A stretch of DNA of 64,000 bases from Streptomyces typhae (GCF_009755605.1 NZ_WPNZ01000007.1:142158-206157), one strand, 5' to 3'. Numbered from the stretch's first letter, positions 17,451 through 26,983 are shown. The notes: generated by a model not told the origin, from the letters alone. Numbers and translations: made by a program.

Positions 17451-19364
17451 TCACTGCGTGGTGAAGCCAAGCGCGATGTACTCCTTGTCGTCCTTGGAGT
17501 ACGGCTTGCTGATCAGCTTCTTGCCCATGAACAGGTTGCCGTTGGTGTAGAGCAGTTCATTGGACTTCGGCACCATTCCGCTGATGGCGCTGCTGACCGA
17601 TTCGGTCGCCGGCGTCTGAAGAAGGGTGGTTTCCTTCATGGTGCCGCCGTCGAGCGAGACGACCTTGGCGCCCTTGTTGTAGCCGCCGTTCTTGTACGCG
17701 AGGACATTGCCGCCGTCCATGCGCAGCGGGAACATCTCACCGTCGTCGCCCGCGTCCGCGCGGTCGCCGGTGGTCTTGCCGGTGGCCAGTGAGAACGCGA
17801 TGATCTCGTTGGTGAAGCCGTAGTCGGAGCCGCCCGCGTCGTGCTGGCGCGTGGGCACGTACAGCTTGTCGTTGCCGACCGCGATGGCGCTGCAGCTGGC
17901 CCACTTGTTGACCTCGCAGTCGTGGGAGTACTTGCCGTCCTCCAGCTTGATGCGGGTCCGCAGCTTTCCGGCGTTGCTCAGCGAGAAGACGTCCGTGGCA
18001 CCGCTCGCGGTGATCTCCCCGGTGTCCTGGCCGAAGACGATCGGGTTCGTCGAGATGATCTTTGCGTTGTCGACACCGGGCGACAGCGGGTAGGACCACT
18101 TCGCCTTGCCCGACTCGGGGTCGAGGAGCTGGATCTTGAGCTTCGGCGCGTCGTAGTCACCGCACTTGCGGACCGCGACGAGCTGGTCGCCGCCCGCGTA
18201 GCCGGCGTCCTTGCACTTGTCGCCGATCTGCGGCTTCCACCGCAGCTTGCCGGACATGTCCCAGGCCGCGCCGGTGCCGCCGGTGCCCGCGCCCGCGGCG
18301 ACGGTGTCCCCGGAGATGGCGATCTCCTCGAACTCCACCTTCGAGCCGCTGACTTCGACGTTCTCCGTCCACAGCTTCTTGCCGGACTTCAGGTCGACCG
18401 CGGAGACCTCGCTGCAGTCGGGGTACTTGTCGGCCTTGGTGGACTTGGCGTCCTTGGAGACGACCGCGGCGATGCCCTCGTCGGTGACCTCCTTGGAGAC
18501 CGCGCACGTCTCGCCGCTGAGCGGGATCGTCCACTTCTCCTTGCCGCTCGCCGGTTCGTACCCGATGAGCGCGTGGTCCTTGGCCTTGCCCACGTACCCG
18601 CTCTTCACGTACGTGTCGTCGGTCAGCCAGGAGCCCGCGACGCTCCAGATGTCGTCCTTCGGCACCTCGGGCGCGGGGACCTGGAAGCCGACCTTGGCGG
18701 TGGTGTTCGCCGGGGCCTTCTCCTTGGCGGGGCCGCCGCCCGCGGGCGGGTCGTTCTTGTCGCCGCCTGTGTCCTTGCCGTTCTCGCCGTCCTTGCCGCC
18801 CTTGCCGTCGTCGCCCTTGGCGCTGTTGTTCTTGTCGCCGTCCTTCGTGGAGGCGTAGAAGACCCCGCCGCCGACGATCAGGGCGATGGCGGCCACGGCC
18901 GCCACGATGATCGTCATCTGCTTGCTGGACTTCTTGCCACCGCCCGGCTGGGGCTGCGTCGGCATGGTCGGCGGCTGCGGATAGCCGTAGCCCTGGTGCG
19001 GACCGGGCTGGCCGGGCTGGCCCGGGTAGCCGTAGCCGGGGGGCTGGGAGCCCACGGCCGGGAAGGCGGCCTGGGTCGGCTGCGCGTACGCGGGCGGCGG
19101 GGTGCCGGGCGCGGCGGGCGGCGGGGTGCCCGGGGCCCCCGGCGCCTGCGGGTAGCCGTAGTTCGGCTGGCCCGGCGGGGGCGGCGGAGGCGACTGGGGG
19201 GCCGCGGGCGGGGCCCCCGGGGGCTGGGGAGCCCCCGGGGGCGGAGCCTGCGGGTAGCCGTAGCCCGGTTCGGGGGCCTTGCCGAAGCCCTGCGGCGGCG
19301 GGTCCTGGGGGGCGCCGAATCCGCCCTGCGGGGGCTGGTTGGGAGGCTGGGGCGGCTGAGTCAT
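17451..19364 (-). CDS. Membrane-anchored PQQ-like beta-propeller protein (paralogue 1)
   Basis: A 637-residue protein with three parts. An N-terminal cytoplasmic tail of about 150 residues is made of Pro/Gly/Gln/Tyr repeats (GYGYPQ-type). One membrane helix lies at about 158-178. An extracytoplasmic domain begins with an Asp/Lys/Gly-rich linker and continues as a PQQ-like repeat propeller with blades such as GYEPASGKEKWTIPL, AVDLKSGKKLW and LLDPESGKAKW. Cysteines in the propeller may form disulfides. No catalytic motif is seen. It is homologous to the next gene upstream (19414-21231), with similar architecture, which marks a tandem duplication. Such proteins are common in Streptomyces but uncharacterised. 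Confidence 0.88.
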   Translation of the reverse strand: MTQPPQPPNQPPQGGFGAPQDPPPQGFGKAPEPGYGYPQAPPPGAPQPPGAPPAAPQSPPPPPPGQPNYGYPQAPGAPGTPPPAAPGTPPPAYAQPTQAAFPAVGSQPPGYGYPGQPGQPGPHQGYGYPQPPTMPTQPQPGGGKKSSKQMTIIVAAVAAIALIVGGGVFYASTKDGDKNNSAKGDDGKGGKDGENGKDTGGDKNDPPAGGGPAKEKAPANTTAKVGFQVPAPEVPKDDIWSVAGSWLTDDTYVKSGYVGKAKDHALIGYEPASGKEKWTIPLSGETCAVSKEVTDEGIAAVVSKDAKSTKADKYPDCSEVSAVDLKSGKKLWTENVEVSGSKVEFEEIAISGDTVAAGAGTGGTGAAWDMSGKLRWKPQIGDKCKDAGYAGGDQLVAVRKCGDYDAPKLKIQLLDPESGKAKWSYPLSPGVDNAKIISTNPIVFGQDTGEITASGATDVFSLSNAGKLRTRIKLEDGKYSHDCEVNKWASCSAIAVGNDKLYVPTRQHDAGGSDYGFTNEIIAFSLATGKTTGDRADAGDDGEMFPLRMDGGNVLAYKNGGYNKGAKVVSLDGGTMKETTLLQTPATESVSSAISGMVPKSNELLYTNGNLFMGKKLISKPYSKDDKEYIALGFTTQ

Positions 19365-19413
19365 GACGTCTTTTCCTTGGGGACGGAAGGGCGGAACGAG
19401 GCGGTGGGGAGGG

Positions 19414-21231
19414 TCACTTGCCGTAGGCCAGCATCAGCTTCTCGCGGCCCTGCGCGGACCCGGAGAGGCGGGTGGTGGAGAGGTAGAAGCGCCCGTCCAC
19501 GTAGTCGAACGCCTTCGAGAAGAAGCCGTTCTCGATCTTCGACGTGCCCGCCGGGTGCTTCAGCAGGGTCTTCGGCGTGTGCGAGCCGCTGGTCCCGAGG
19601 GACACCACCTGGCCGGCGGAGTCGTACGAGGGCTCGACGTACGCGAGCAGGTCACCGCCCTGGGTCTTCATCGGCAGCATCGAGGTGTCCTGCGGGGACT
19701 TCTGCCGCCAGGCCGCCTTGCCGCTGTCCAGGCTGATCGCCACGATCTCGTTGGCGCCGGTGGTCTTCTTGGTCGGCAGGTAGAGGTACTTGTCGTCGGC
19801 GGTCACACCGGCGCAGGCCTGGAGGTCACGGCCGAGGCCGCCCCAGCCGCACTCGGGCGCGAAGTCGTCGTTGACCTGGACCTCGGAACGGGTGGCGGAG
19901 CTGCCGGGCTTCAGCGTGGTGATGTTCCACTGCTTCTTGTCCTGGTTGGTGGCGTAGAGCACCGTGGGGCTGGTGGAGTAGACGTGTTCGAGGCGCCAGC
20001 CCTTGGGGAACTTCTTCGTCCACTTGGTCGAGCCGCTCTCGGGGTCGAGCTCCACGATCTCGTCGTGCTCGGTGGGCGTGCTCGCCCCGCACGACAGCGC
20101 CATCAGCATCCGGTCGCCGCCGGTGAACCCGGCCGGGAAGCAGGCGCCCTCGTCCTTCTTGCGCGCGACGAACTTCTCGTGGCCCCCGCTGACGCTGTAC
20201 GCGGTGCCGGACTGGGAGCGGCCGACCATCAGGGTGTCGCCGGTGATGGACAGTTCGAGGCCGAGCGTGGAGTCGAAGAGACCTTCCTCCTTGATCTCCT
20301 TCTTCCAGCCCTTCTCGCCCGTCTTCAGGTCCACGATCTGAAGCTGGTTGCAGTCGGCGCCGCTCTTGATGCCGTTCTTGTACGCGACGGCGATCTTGCC
20401 GTCCTCGCTGTACTGCGGCGAAGCCGCGCAGATCTCCTGCGGGAACTCGATCGCGGACCAGGCGGGCTTGCCGCCGTCGACGTGGTAGGCGAGGAGTTCC
20501 TTGTACGCGGCCTTGACCGCGATGCCGTCCTTGACCCACATGCCGGGGGCGTCGGCGCCCTTGCCCGGGGCCTTGGGCGCCTCCTTGTACCAGAGGACCT
20601 TCGCCTCGTCGGCCTGGCGGCCCTCGTTGAGGTCCTCCTTGCCGGCGTAGCCGTCGCCGCTGCCGTCACCGGGGTTGGCCGGGGCGGAGGACTTCGGGTT
20701 CTTCTTCTTGCTCTCGGTCTTCTTGCCGTCGTCGTCACCGCCGCCGACGACGGCGTAGACGGCACCGCCCGCGACGAGCAGGGCGGCCACGGCCGCGGCG
20801 ACGATCACCGCGGTCCTGCCCTTGAAGGGGCCCTTGCCGCCGCCACCGGCTCCGCCGGGCGGGGTGCCGGGGCCGCCGGGCTGACCCGGCCCCGGGTAGC
20901 CGTATCCGGGCTGCTGCCCGTAGGGGCCCGCCTGGCCGGGCTGCGTCGGCTGGCTGTACGGGCCCGGCTGCGCGGGCTGGCCGTAAGGGCCGGGCTGCTG
21001 CCCGTAGGGGCCCGGCTGCGCGGGCTGCTGCGGGGGCTGGCCTGGCTGCGCTGGCTGCCCGTAAGGGCCGGGCTGCGCGGGCTGCCCGTAGGGGCCGGGC
21101 TGCTGCGGATAGCCGTACGGGCCTGCCTGGCCCGGCTGTTGCTGCGGGTAGCCGTAGCCCCCGCCCTGCCCCGGGTCCTGTGGAGCTCCGAAGCCGCCGC
21201 CGTGCGGCGGCTGATTGGGCGGCTGAGTCAT
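19414..21231 (-). CDS. Membrane-anchored PQQ-like beta-propeller protein (paralogue 2)
   Basis: A 605-residue paralogue of the following gene. The N-terminal 140 residues are low complexity with repeated GPYGQPAQP units. A single membrane helix is at about 146-168, followed by a GGGDDDGKKTESKKK linker and a beta-propeller with blades like IVDLKTGEKGW, ELDPESGSTKW and AISLDSGKAAW. ATG 21231 is chosen because GGGGGA precedes it; the GTG at 21249 would place that site inside the gene. Its stop is 49 bases before the next start, so the pair is probably one transcript. The function is unknown; an envelope scaffold or sensor role is possible but unproven. Confidence 0.88.
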   Translation of the reverse strand: MTQPPNQPPHGGGFGAPQDPGQGGGYGYPQQQPGQAGPYGYPQQPGPYGQPAQPGPYGQPAQPGQPPQQPAQPGPYGQQPGPYGQPAQPGPYSQPTQPGQAGPYGQQPGYGYPGPGQPGGPGTPPGGAGGGGKGPFKGRTAVIVAAAVAALLVAGGAVYAVVGGGDDDGKKTESKKKNPKSSAPANPGDGSGDGYAGKEDLNEGRQADEAKVLWYKEAPKAPGKGADAPGMWVKDGIAVKAAYKELLAYHVDGGKPAWSAIEFPQEICAASPQYSEDGKIAVAYKNGIKSGADCNQLQIVDLKTGEKGWKKEIKEEGLFDSTLGLELSITGDTLMVGRSQSGTAYSVSGGHEKFVARKKDEGACFPAGFTGGDRMLMALSCGASTPTEHDEIVELDPESGSTKWTKKFPKGWRLEHVYSTSPTVLYATNQDKKQWNITTLKPGSSATRSEVQVNDDFAPECGWGGLGRDLQACAGVTADDKYLYLPTKKTTGANEIVAISLDSGKAAWRQKSPQDTSMLPMKTQGGDLLAYVEPSYDSAGQVVSLGTSGSHTPKTLLKHPAGTSKIENGFFSKAFDYVDGRFYLSTTRLSGSAQGREKLMLAYGK

Positions 21232-21377
21232 CAGCGCTTCCCCCTTCACTGATTTTTCGGCACGCCAAGTGGTGCTCAGGCCGCCCTTTCTATCACTCCT
21301 ATCCGGCCATGTTCGGGGCCGGTCCCGCCCCTGTTCCCAAGGGAGGACCGGCCTGTAATGCGTCTGTTACGGGAAAC

Positions 21378-23189
21378 TCACGCGTCCTCCGCGAGTTCCA
21401 GCCAACGCATTTCCAACTCCTCACGTTCGCCACCGAGTTCGCGCAACTCCGCGTCCAATTTCGCCACCTTTTCAAAGTCTGTGGCGTTATCGGCGATCTG
21501 TGCGTGGAGTTTGGTCTCCTTCTCGGAGATCTTGTCCAGTCGCCGTTCGATCTTCTGCAGTTCCTTCTTCGCCGCGCGGGCGTCCGCGGCGGACACCGTC
21601 CTCGTGCCGCCCGGGGCGGCGGCGGGCGCGGGGGCAGCCGGGGCCGCCGCCTCCGTCATGCGCTGCCTGCGCTCCAGGTACTCGTCGATGCCGCGCGGCA
21701 GCATCCGCATCGTCGCGTCCCCCATGAGGGCGAGCACCCGGTCGGTGGTGCGCTCGACGAAGAACCGGTCGTGGGAGATGACGACCATGGATCCGGGCCA
21801 GCCGTCGAGGACGTCCTCCAGCTGCGTCAGCGTCTCGATGTCGAGGTCGTTGGTGGGCTCGTCGAGGAAGAGGACGTTCGGCTCGTCCATGAGCAGGCGG
21901 AGCAGTTGCAGCCGCCGCCGCTCACCGCCGGACAGGTCCCCGACGGGCGTCCACTGCTTCTCCTTGCCGAACCCGAACGTCTCGCAGAGCTGTCCCGCGG
22001 TCATCTCCCGGCCCTTGCCGAGGTCCACGCGCTCACGCACCTGCTGCACGGCCTCCAGGACCCGGAGGGCCGGGTCCAGCTCGGCGACCTCCTGGGAGAG
22101 GTAGGCGAGCTTGACCGTCTTGCCGACGACGATCCGGCCCGCGGCGGGCTGCCGCTCGCCGCCGCTGCGGGCGGCCTCCGCCATGGCGCGCAGCAGGGAG
22201 GTCTTGCCCGCGCCGTTCACGCCGACCAGGCCGACCCGGTCGCCGGGCCCGAGCTGCCAGGTCAGGTGCTTGAGCAGCAGCTTGGGTCCGGCTTGGACGC
22301 TGACGTCCTCCAGGTCGAAGACCGTCTTGCCGAGCCGGGTGGTGGCGAACTTCATCAGCTCGCTGGTGTCGCGGGGCGGCGGCACGTCCTGGATCAGGGC
22401 GTTGGCGGCCTCGACGCGGAAGCGGGGCTTGGAGGTGCGGGCGGGGGCGCCGCGGCGCAGCCACGCCAGCTCCTTGCGGACCAGGTTCTGCCGCTTGGTC
22501 TCCTCGGTGGCGGCGATCCGCTCGCGCTCGGCGCGCGCGAAGACGTAGTCGGAGTAGCCGCCCTCGTACTCGTAGACGGAACCCTTCTGCACGTCCCACA
22601 TCCGCGTGCACACCTGGTCGAGGAACCACCGGTCGTGGGTGACGCAGACGAGGGCCGAGCGGCGCTCGCGCAGATGCCGCGCCAGCCACGCGATGCCCTC
22701 GACGTCCAGGTGGTTGGTCGGCTCGTCGAGCACGATCAGGTCCTGCTCGGCGATCAGGAGCTTCGCGAGGGCGATGCGGCGCCGCTCGCCGCCGGACAGG
22801 GGTCCGATGACGGTGTCGAGGCCCTGCGGGAAGCCGGGCAGGTCGAGGCCGCCGAACAGGCCCGTGAGCACGTCCCGGATCTTGGCGTCGCCCGCCCACT
22901 CGTGGTCGGCGAGGTCACCGATGACCTCGCGCCGCACGGTGGCGTCCGGGTCGAGGGAGTCGTGCTGCGTGAGGACTTCGAGGCGCAGGCCGCCGCTGTG
23001 CGTGACGCGTCCGGTGTCGGCCTCCTCCAGCTTGGCGAGCATGCGGATGAGGGTCGTCTTCCCGTCACCGTTGCGCCCGACCACGCCGATCCGGTCCCCC
23101 TCGGACACACCGAGCGAGACACCGTCGAGCAGCGCGCGGGTGCCGTACACCTTGCTGACTGCCTCGACATTGACCAGGTTGACGGCCAT
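21378..23189 (-). CDS. ABC-F family ATPase (Uup-like)
   Basis: A 603-residue soluble protein with two ATP-binding cassettes and no membrane part, so it is an ABC-F factor acting on ribosomes or nucleic acid rather than a transporter. Cassette 1 has Walker A GRNGDGKTT (about residues 38-46) and signature LSGGERRRIALAKLL. Cassette 2 has GVNGAGKTS (about 320-328) and LSGGERRRLQLLRLL with LDEPTNDLDIETL. An Ala/Pro-rich linker and a coiled coil of about 75 residues at the C-terminus (AKKELQKIERRLDKISEKE) resemble Uup. A resistance role is possible for the family, but this conserved-location copy is more likely housekeeping. Confidence 0.93.
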   Translation of the reverse strand: MAVNLVNVEAVSKVYGTRALLDGVSLGVSEGDRIGVVGRNGDGKTTLIRMLAKLEEADTGRVTHSGGLRLEVLTQHDSLDPDATVRREVIGDLADHEWAGDAKIRDVLTGLFGGLDLPGFPQGLDTVIGPLSGGERRRIALAKLLIAEQDLIVLDEPTNHLDVEGIAWLARHLRERRSALVCVTHDRWFLDQVCTRMWDVQKGSVYEYEGGYSDYVFARAERERIAATEETKRQNLVRKELAWLRRGAPARTSKPRFRVEAANALIQDVPPPRDTSELMKFATTRLGKTVFDLEDVSVQAGPKLLLKHLTWQLGPGDRVGLVGVNGAGKTSLLRAMAEAARSGGERQPAAGRIVVGKTVKLAYLSQEVAELDPALRVLEAVQQVRERVDLGKGREMTAGQLCETFGFGKEKQWTPVGDLSGGERRRLQLLRLLMDEPNVLFLDEPTNDLDIETLTQLEDVLDGWPGSMVVISHDRFFVERTTDRVLALMGDATMRMLPRGIDEYLERRQRMTEAAAPAAPAPAAAPGGTRTVSAADARAAKKELQKIERRLDKISEKETKLHAQIADNATDFEKVAKLDAELRELGGEREELEMRWLELAEDA

Positions 23190-23291
23190 TTCTCTCCTGA
23201 CGACGGAATGCGATCGATCGTCCAGCGTAGTCGGGCCGCGGGACCCTGTGCGGCGGGCGTCCGGAGTGCTTGCCGTACGCGGGCGCGGGCG

Positions 23292-24203
23292 TCAGGCGCG
23301 CGGGCCGAGCACCGTCGCGCCGGGGGCGGGGGCCTCGGCGACACGGGCGGTGCGGCAGGTGCCGGAGGTGCGCAGGGTCTCGGCCACGTGGGCGGCGGCC
23401 TCGGCGTCCTTGGTGAGGAAGGCGGTGGTGGGTCCCGAGCCGGAGACGAGGGCGGCCAGGGCGCCCGCCGCCGTGCCGGTCGCCAGGGTGTCGGCGAGGG
23501 ACGGGAAGAGGGACCGCGCGGCGGGCTGGAGGTCGTTGGCGAGGGTGGCCGCGAGGGCGGTGGCGTCGCCCGTGCGCAGGGCGGCGAGCAGGGGCTCAGA
23601 CGCCTCGGGGGCGGGCGCGTCGGGCGTGAGGCGGTCGAACTCGCGGTAGACGGCGGGCGTGGACAGGCCGCCGTCGGCCACGGCGAAGACCCAGTGGAAG
23701 GTGCCCCCGACGGCCAGCTCCGTCAGCCGCTCGCCCCGCCCGGTGCCGAGCGCCGCGCCGCCGACGAGGCTGAACGGCACGTCGCTGCCGAGTTCCGCGC
23801 AGAGGTCGAGGAGCTCGGCGCGGGTGGCTCCGGTGCCCCAGAGCGCGTCGCAGGCCAGCAGGGCGCCCGCGGCGTCGGCGCTGCCGCCCGCCATGCCGCC
23901 CGCCACGGGGATGTCCTTGGCGATGTGCAGGTGCACGTCGGCGCGGCGGCCGTGCCGGGCGGCGAGGGCCTCGGCGGCGCGTGCCGCGAGGTTCGTGCGG
24001 TCCAGGGGGACCTGGTCGGCGCCGGGGCCCTCGCAGGTGATCCGCAGTGCGTCCGCGGGGGTGGCCGTGACCTCGTCGTACAGGCCGACGGCCAGGAAGA
24101 CGTTGGCCAGGTCGTGGAACCCGTCGGCCCTGGCCGCGCCGACGGCGAGCTGGACGTTGACCTTGGCGGGGACGCGTACGGTGACGCTGCGCGGGACGGT
24201 CAC
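23292..24203 (-). CDS. ispE: 4-diphosphocytidyl-2-C-methyl-D-erythritol kinase
   Basis: It phosphorylates CDP-methylerythritol in the MEP pathway of isoprenoid precursor synthesis. The 303-residue GHMP kinase has the N-terminal VRVPAKVNVQLAVG and the ATP-binding PVAGGMAGGSADAAG (about residues 98-112). The C-terminal ALVSGSGPTTAFL glycine motif is also present. The GTG start at 24203 overlaps the rsmA stop by four bases (GTGA), so it is translationally coupled to rsmA; rsmA-ispE is the usual actinobacterial order. Confidence 0.97.
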   Translation of the reverse strand: MTVPRSVTVRVPAKVNVQLAVGAARADGFHDLANVFLAVGLYDEVTATPADALRITCEGPGADQVPLDRTNLAARAAEALAARHGRRADVHLHIAKDIPVAGGMAGGSADAAGALLACDALWGTGATRAELLDLCAELGSDVPFSLVGGAALGTGRGERLTELAVGGTFHWVFAVADGGLSTPAVYREFDRLTPDAPAPEASEPLLAALRTGDATALAATLANDLQPAARSLFPSLADTLATGTAAGALAALVSGSGPTTAFLTKDAEAAAHVAETLRTSGTCRTARVAEAPAPGATVLGPRA

Positions 24204-25348
24204 TGGACGGGGCCTTCGGTGTCGGCGGCGGCGCGGGGCGCGGGCTGCTCGTGCGGCTGCGCCTGCTTGTCCTCGGCGGCGGCGCGAGGTGCTGGGTGCT
24301 TGCCCTCGGCTGCGGCGCCGGGCGCGGGCTGCTTGTCCCCGGCTGCGGCGCCGGGCGCGGGCTGCTTGTCCCCGGCCGCGGCGCCGGGCGCGGGCTGCTT
24401 GTCCCCGGCCGCGGCGCCGGGCGCGGGCTGCTTGTCCCCGGCCGCGGCGCCGGGCGCGGGCTGCTTGTCCCCGGCTGCGGCGCCGGGCGCGGGCTGCTTG
24501 TTCTCGGCGATCCGCGCGAACTCCTCCACCGTCAGGGCCTCACCGCGGGCCTGCGGCGAGACGCCCGCGGCTACCAGGGCCGCCTCGGCCGCGGCGGCGG
24601 AGCCCGCCCAGCCGGCGAGGGCGGCCCGCAGCGTCTTCCTGCGCTGTGCGAACGCCGCGTCGACGACGGCGAACACCTCCTGCCGCGACGCGGTGGTCCG
24701 CGGCGGCTCGGCGCGGCGCACCAGGGACACCAGGCCCGAGTCGACGTTCGGGGCGGGCCAGAAGACGTTGCGTCCGATCGCGCCCGCGCGCTTGACCTCG
24801 GCGTACCAGTTCGCCTTCACCGACGGGACGCCGTAGACCTTCGAGCCGGGGGCGGCGGCGAGCCGGTCGGCGACCTCCGCCTGCACCATCACCAGCGTGC
24901 GCTCGATGCTGGGGAAGGTGGCGAGCATGTGCAGCAGGACGGGTACGGCGACGTTGTACGGGAGGTTGGCGACCAGGGCGGTCGGTGCGGGGCCCGGGAG
25001 TTCCGTCACGAGCATGGCGTCGCTGTGGACCAGGTCGAAGGAGGCCTTCTTCGCGGGCAGCCGGGCCTCCACCGTCGCCGGGAGCGCCCCCGCGAGCACG
25101 TCGTCGATCTCCACGGCCGTGACGTGGGCGGCGGTCTCCAGGAGGGCCAGGGTCAGCGAGCCGAGGCCCGGACCCACCTCGACGACGGTGTCGTCCGGGC
25201 CGACCTCCGCGGTGCGGACGATGCGGCGGACGGTGTTCGCGTCGATGACGAAGTTCTGGCCGCGCTGCTTGGTCGGGCGTACGCCGAGGGTCGCGGCGAG
25301 GTCGCGGATGTCGGCGGGGCCGAGGAGGGGGCCGTACTCGGTGGTCAC
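24200..25348 (-). CDS. rsmA: 16S rRNA dimethyladenosine transferase with a repeat tail
   Basis: It dimethylates two adjacent adenosines near the 3' end of 16S rRNA (KsgA reaction). The 382-residue protein has the family motifs QNFVIDANTVRRIV, the SAM site VVEVGPGLGSLT (about residues 52-63) and NLPYNVAVPVL. Residues from about 284 on form a 99-residue tail of 11-residue units, five exact KQPAPGAAAGD copies then variants, which ordinary RsmA (about 270-290 residues) lacks. GTG 25348 is the likely start; TACCCT at 25360-25355 suggests a leaderless transcript. A 7-bp inverted repeat (25352-25368) overlaps this box. Confidence 0.95.
   Translation of the reverse strand: MTTEYGPLLGPADIRDLAATLGVRPTKQRGQNFVIDANTVRRIVRTAEVGPDDTVVEVGPGLGSLTLALLETAAHVTAVEIDDVLAGALPATVEARLPAKKASFDLVHSDAMLVTELPGPAPTALVANLPYNVAVPVLLHMLATFPSIERTLVMVQAEVADRLAAAPGSKVYGVPSVKANWYAEVKRAGAIGRNVFWPAPNVDSGLVSLVRRAEPPRTTASRQEVFAVVDAAFAQRRKTLRAALAGWAGSAAAAEAALVAAGVSPQARGEALTVEEFARIAENKQPAPGAAAGDKQPAPGAAAGDKQPAPGAAAGDKQPAPGAAAGDKQPAPGAAAGDKQPAPGAAAEGKHPAPRAAAEDKQAQPHEQPAPRAAADTEGPVQ
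24269..24499 (-). repeat. 33-bp tandem repeat inside rsmA
   Basis: Seven in-frame 33-bp units, five of which encode the identical peptide KQPAPGAAAGD. DNA identity between units is nearly complete (third-position C/T changes only), so the expansion is recent. Two degenerate units and a shorter remnant follow toward the stop. Confidence 0.93.
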
Positions 25349-25464
25349 CGCCCCAGGGTAGCCCTGGGTGCGCAGCGCTCCTTCCCCTCGCCGGGGTGCC
25401 GGAGGGCTGATCCTCCCCACCGCGGTAACGGGTGGGCGCGTGGGAGAAAAGGGCAAGCGGAGTG

Positions 25465-26970
25465 TCAGAGGCGACCGCCGCAGTGGGGCCAAGGACTCGC
25501 CCCCCGCTGCACGTACAGCTTCTTCGCGCGGTGGGTCTGTTCGGCGGCGGGGGCGTCCTGGGGGCGTCCTGAGCCGCCGAGGCTCTGCCAGGTGCGGGTG
25601 TCGAACTGGTAGAGGCCGCCGTAGGTGCCGGAGGCGTCCACGGCTCCGGGGCGGCCGCCGGACTCGCACGCGGCGAGGGCACCCCAGTTCAGCCCCTCGG
25701 CACCGGCGACGGCGGTCGGCTGGACCTTGGTGCCGACCTTCACGATCCGGGTCTGCGGCTCCCGCACCACCTCGCTCCTGAGCCGCTTCGGCCGCTGCCG
25801 CACGCCGTTGACGGTGCGCACCGAGTACGTGATCCGGCGCGCCCCTTCCCGCCCGGCCTGCGCCACCACCTCCGTGCCGCGCGGCAGCGAGGCGTCGTCG
25901 GACTTGTGCACGGCGTACGGGATGGGCTCCTCCCGTACCTCCTCGCGGCCGGAGATCCGCATGACGGTGACGGTCTGCCCGTCGCGCGGGAAGCTGCTCG
26001 CGGGCACGGAGGTGGTGTCGGAGCCGCGCAGGGTCACGCCGGACTCCTCCACGACCTCCCCGACGGTCGCCGCGTTCGTCCGGATGGTGCGCGACCGGCC
26101 GTCCGCCATGACCGTGACGGTGCGTTCGGTGCGGACGTCGAGGTCGAGGCCCTCGCGGGCGATGCGCTTGCCGCGTGAGGCGGACAGATAGGCGCCCTCG
26201 GCCCGCACCCCGAGCTGCCGGAGCGCGCCGTCGACCGTGCGGGCGGTCGTCCACACGTTGCGGCGCTGCCCGTCGAGAGTGAGCTCGACGGGCCGTCCGT
26301 AGCGGACGGCGATCTCGTCGCCGCTGGTCAGGGCGGTCGCCGCGGCGGGGGCGACGATGTCGTGCGCGCCGATGTCCACGCCCTCGTCGGCGAGGAGTTC
26401 ACCGACGTCGTCGGCGAAGGTGTGCAGGGTGCGGGACCTGCCGTCGACGCTGAGCTGGACGGCCTTGTCGTTGGCGACGAAGGCGGAGGTGCCGCCCGCC
26501 AGGAAGGCGACGACGAGTGCCTGCGGGACCAGCCGGCGCAGGCCGTCGGGCCGCTCACCGCCCCGTCTGCGCCGTGCGGCCCTGCGGGCCCCCGCCCGCC
26601 CGTCGGCGCGCCTCCCGTCGCCCCGCCGCGGCTGCGGGAGCGCCGTCCCGGCGGCCGGGACAGCCGTGGCGTCGGGCGTGGGCGTCCTCGGCGGGAACGC
26701 GTCCGGGGTGAACGCCCGGGTCGGCAGTTCGTCCACCGCTCCCGGCGCGAACGCCCGCGCCGGCGCAGGGCCGCCCGGGTACCCGCCGGCCCTGTCGTCC
26801 TGTCCGGCACCGCCGAACGCGCCGGCGGTGAACATCTGCGTGGCGGGCCCGTCCGCGGCGCCCACGGTGTCGTACCCGTACGCGGGCCGGTACGGGTCGT
26901 ACCCGGCACCGGCGGCGCCGTACGGCTCGTACTGCGGCTGCTCGTACGTCTCGTACTGCGGTTTGCTCAC
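25465..26970 (-). CDS. rpfB: Resuscitation-promoting factor RpfB
   Basis: A cell-wall lytic transglycosylase that promotes exit from dormancy or spore germination. The 501-residue protein has these parts in order. A Tyr/Pro/Gly-rich cytoplasmic tail of about 140 residues is followed by a membrane anchor (LVPQALVVAFLAGGTSAFV). Three DUF348 repeats come next (for example VQLSVDGRSRTLHTFADDVGELLADEGV), then a G5 domain (PIPYAVHKSDDASLPRGTEVV). The C-terminal lysozyme-like Rpf domain begins LNWGALAACESGG, with catalytic Glu near residue 436 and a second Cys near the end (PHCGG). GTG 26970 has GGAG upstream. The DUF348-G5-Rpf order is that of RpfB. Confidence 0.94.
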   Translation of the reverse strand: MSKPQYETYEQPQYEPYGAAGAGYDPYRPAYGYDTVGAADGPATQMFTAGAFGGAGQDDRAGGYPGGPAPARAFAPGAVDELPTRAFTPDAFPPRTPTPDATAVPAAGTALPQPRRGDGRRADGRAGARRAARRRRGGERPDGLRRLVPQALVVAFLAGGTSAFVANDKAVQLSVDGRSRTLHTFADDVGELLADEGVDIGAHDIVAPAAATALTSGDEIAVRYGRPVELTLDGQRRNVWTTARTVDGALRQLGVRAEGAYLSASRGKRIAREGLDLDVRTERTVTVMADGRSRTIRTNAATVGEVVEESGVTLRGSDTTSVPASSFPRDGQTVTVMRISGREEVREEPIPYAVHKSDDASLPRGTEVVAQAGREGARRITYSVRTVNGVRQRPKRLRSEVVREPQTRIVKVGTKVQPTAVAGAEGLNWGALAACESGGRPGAVDASGTYGGLYQFDTRTWQSLGGSGRPQDAPAAEQTHRAKKLYVQRGASPWPHCGGRL

Positions 26971-26983
26971 GACGGCGCTCCAG

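Noticed and set aside
21180..24836. 1218-codon plus-strand open frame over the ABC-F and ispE genes
   Set aside because: It is an antisense shadow; both minus-strand genes have complete family motifs.
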